Part shown: piece after piece, positions 5,923-6,210 of the stretch
How the letters are laid out: each line of letters starts with the position of its first letter
How positions within the stretch are numbered: the stretch's first letter is position 1
Source of the DNA: Cocleimonas sp.
Lineage (GTDB): Bacteria > Pseudomonadota > Gammaproteobacteria > Thiotrichales > Thiotrichaceae
Direction: 5' to 3'
Assembly: GCA_023146675.1 (NCBI GenBank)
Contig: JAGLBQ010000183.1
Location: 1-6,210 of the forward strand
Length of the DNA stretch: 6,210 nt
Translations under genes and position numbers: made by a program
Notes under the pieces: model-generated
Seen by the model: the letters and a program-made list of their open reading frames with translations, nothing else
What the model was told of the DNA's origin: nothing
The model's database searches: none

Positions 5923-6040
5923 TGATAAATTCTTTATGTCCTGAGTTTATAAAGAGTTTTGATTGATATGTTGCATTATGCAACAACAACTTGACCGTCG
6001 CGTACAGGATCGCAGGCGTAGAAAATAGGTTTAAACCAAA
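5923..6040 (+). promoter_or_regulatory. rpsA: structured rpsA leader, likely S1 autoregulatory region
   Basis: Three hairpins can be drawn between the cmk stop and the rpsA ATG. Hairpin I pairs TCTTTAT (5931-5937) with ATAAAGA (5949-5955). Hairpin II pairs TGTTGCA (5969-5975) with TGCAACA (5979-5985) around a UUA loop. Hairpin III pairs 5996-6002 with 6011-6018, with one bulged A (6014), one G-U pair, and a loop UACAGGAU containing GGA (6007-6009). Just before the ATG is a perfect palindrome, GGTTTAAACC (6028-6037), and only a weak AGGT about ten bases from the start. In E. coli the rpsA leader likewise has three hairpins, GGA in loops and no good Shine-Dalgarno, and S1 represses its own translation through it. 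That comparison comes from established knowledge; regulation here is inference from the fold drawn by eye. No clear intrinsic terminator separates cmk from rpsA. Confidence 0.6.
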
Positions 6041-6210
6041 ATGAGTGAAAGTTTTGCGGAGCTGTTTGAAGAAAGCTTAACGTATATTGAGATGACCCCA
6101 GGGTCACTAGTCAATGCATCTGTTGTCGAAGTTACCCCAGACTTTGTTACGGTAAGTGCAGGATTAAAATCAGAAGGCGTTATTCCTGCTGATGAATTTA
6201 AAAATGATGC
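6041..6210 (+). CDS. rpsA: 30S ribosomal protein S1, N-terminal part (runs off the window)
   Basis: Fifty-six codons and two further bases are present, with no stop. The N terminus MSESFAELFEESL closely resembles E. coli S1 (MTESFAQLFEESL), followed by PGSLVNASVVEV (20-31) and VSAGLKSEGVIPADEFKN (38-55), which is the start of the first S1 (OB-fold) domain. S1 binds the mRNA upstream of start codons on the small ribosomal subunit and promotes initiation on mRNAs with weak Shine-Dalgarno sequences. The full protein normally has six S1 repeats and about 550 residues; the rest lies beyond base 6210. The ATG at 6041 is fixed by the conserved N terminus. Confidence 0.96.
   Translation, partial: MSESFAELFEESLTYIEMTPGSLVNASVVEVTPDFVTVSAGLKSEGVIPADEFKND

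Noticed and set aside
5931..5960. Intrinsic terminator after cmk
   Set aside because: The seven-pair stem is wholly A/U apart from one G-C pair, has an 11-base loop and is followed by only four T; a leader hairpin fits better.

Overview
The window is AT-rich DNA from a gammaproteobacterium. The cmk gene followed by rpsA, with a structured rpsA leader and only a weak Shine-Dalgarno, is a typical gammaproteobacterial arrangement. A type IV minor-pilin operon of the pilV-pilW-pilX-pilE kind points the same way. The genus cannot be fixed from the sequence. A marine or methanotroph-like lineage is possible, but that is only a guess.

Layout from left to right. Bases 1-362 hold no gene. They contain a possible terminator tail at the very edge, a 22-base hairpin (95-116), and a clear small non-autonomous transposable element (124-331, 208 bp). 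The element has 25-bp imperfect terminal inverted repeats and is flanked by a perfect 9-bp target duplication, GAACACCTT. A minus-strand gene (363-1247) encodes a cytoplasmic SUMF1/formylglycine-generating-enzyme-like protein without the catalytic cysteine pair. It has a strong sigma70 promoter at 1288-1315. A 228-bp divergent spacer separates it from a compact plus-strand operon for four prepilin-like proteins: PilV (1482-2027), PilW (2024-2845), PilX (2864-3394) and PilE (3426-3959). The operon lacks the large adhesin gene pilY1, usually found between pilX and pilE, and no fimT/fimU lies directly before pilV.

A HupE/UreJ-type membrane protein with a signal peptide and an N-terminal extracytoplasmic domain is encoded convergently to pilE (3997-5154, minus). 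It is divergent from cmk (5233-5922, plus), which encodes cytidylate kinase. After cmk comes a 118-base leader with three predicted hairpins, one with GGA in its loop, and then the start of rpsA (6041 to the window edge), ribosomal protein S1.

The four pilins probably act together as minor pilins that prime and cap type IV pilus assembly in the inner membrane. cmk and rpsA are housekeeping genes. The SUMF1-like and HupE/UreJ-like genes have no assignable precise role. I found no wholly new multi-gene system. The best items for a second look are the intact small transposable element, the rpsA leader and the minor-pilin operon without pilY1.
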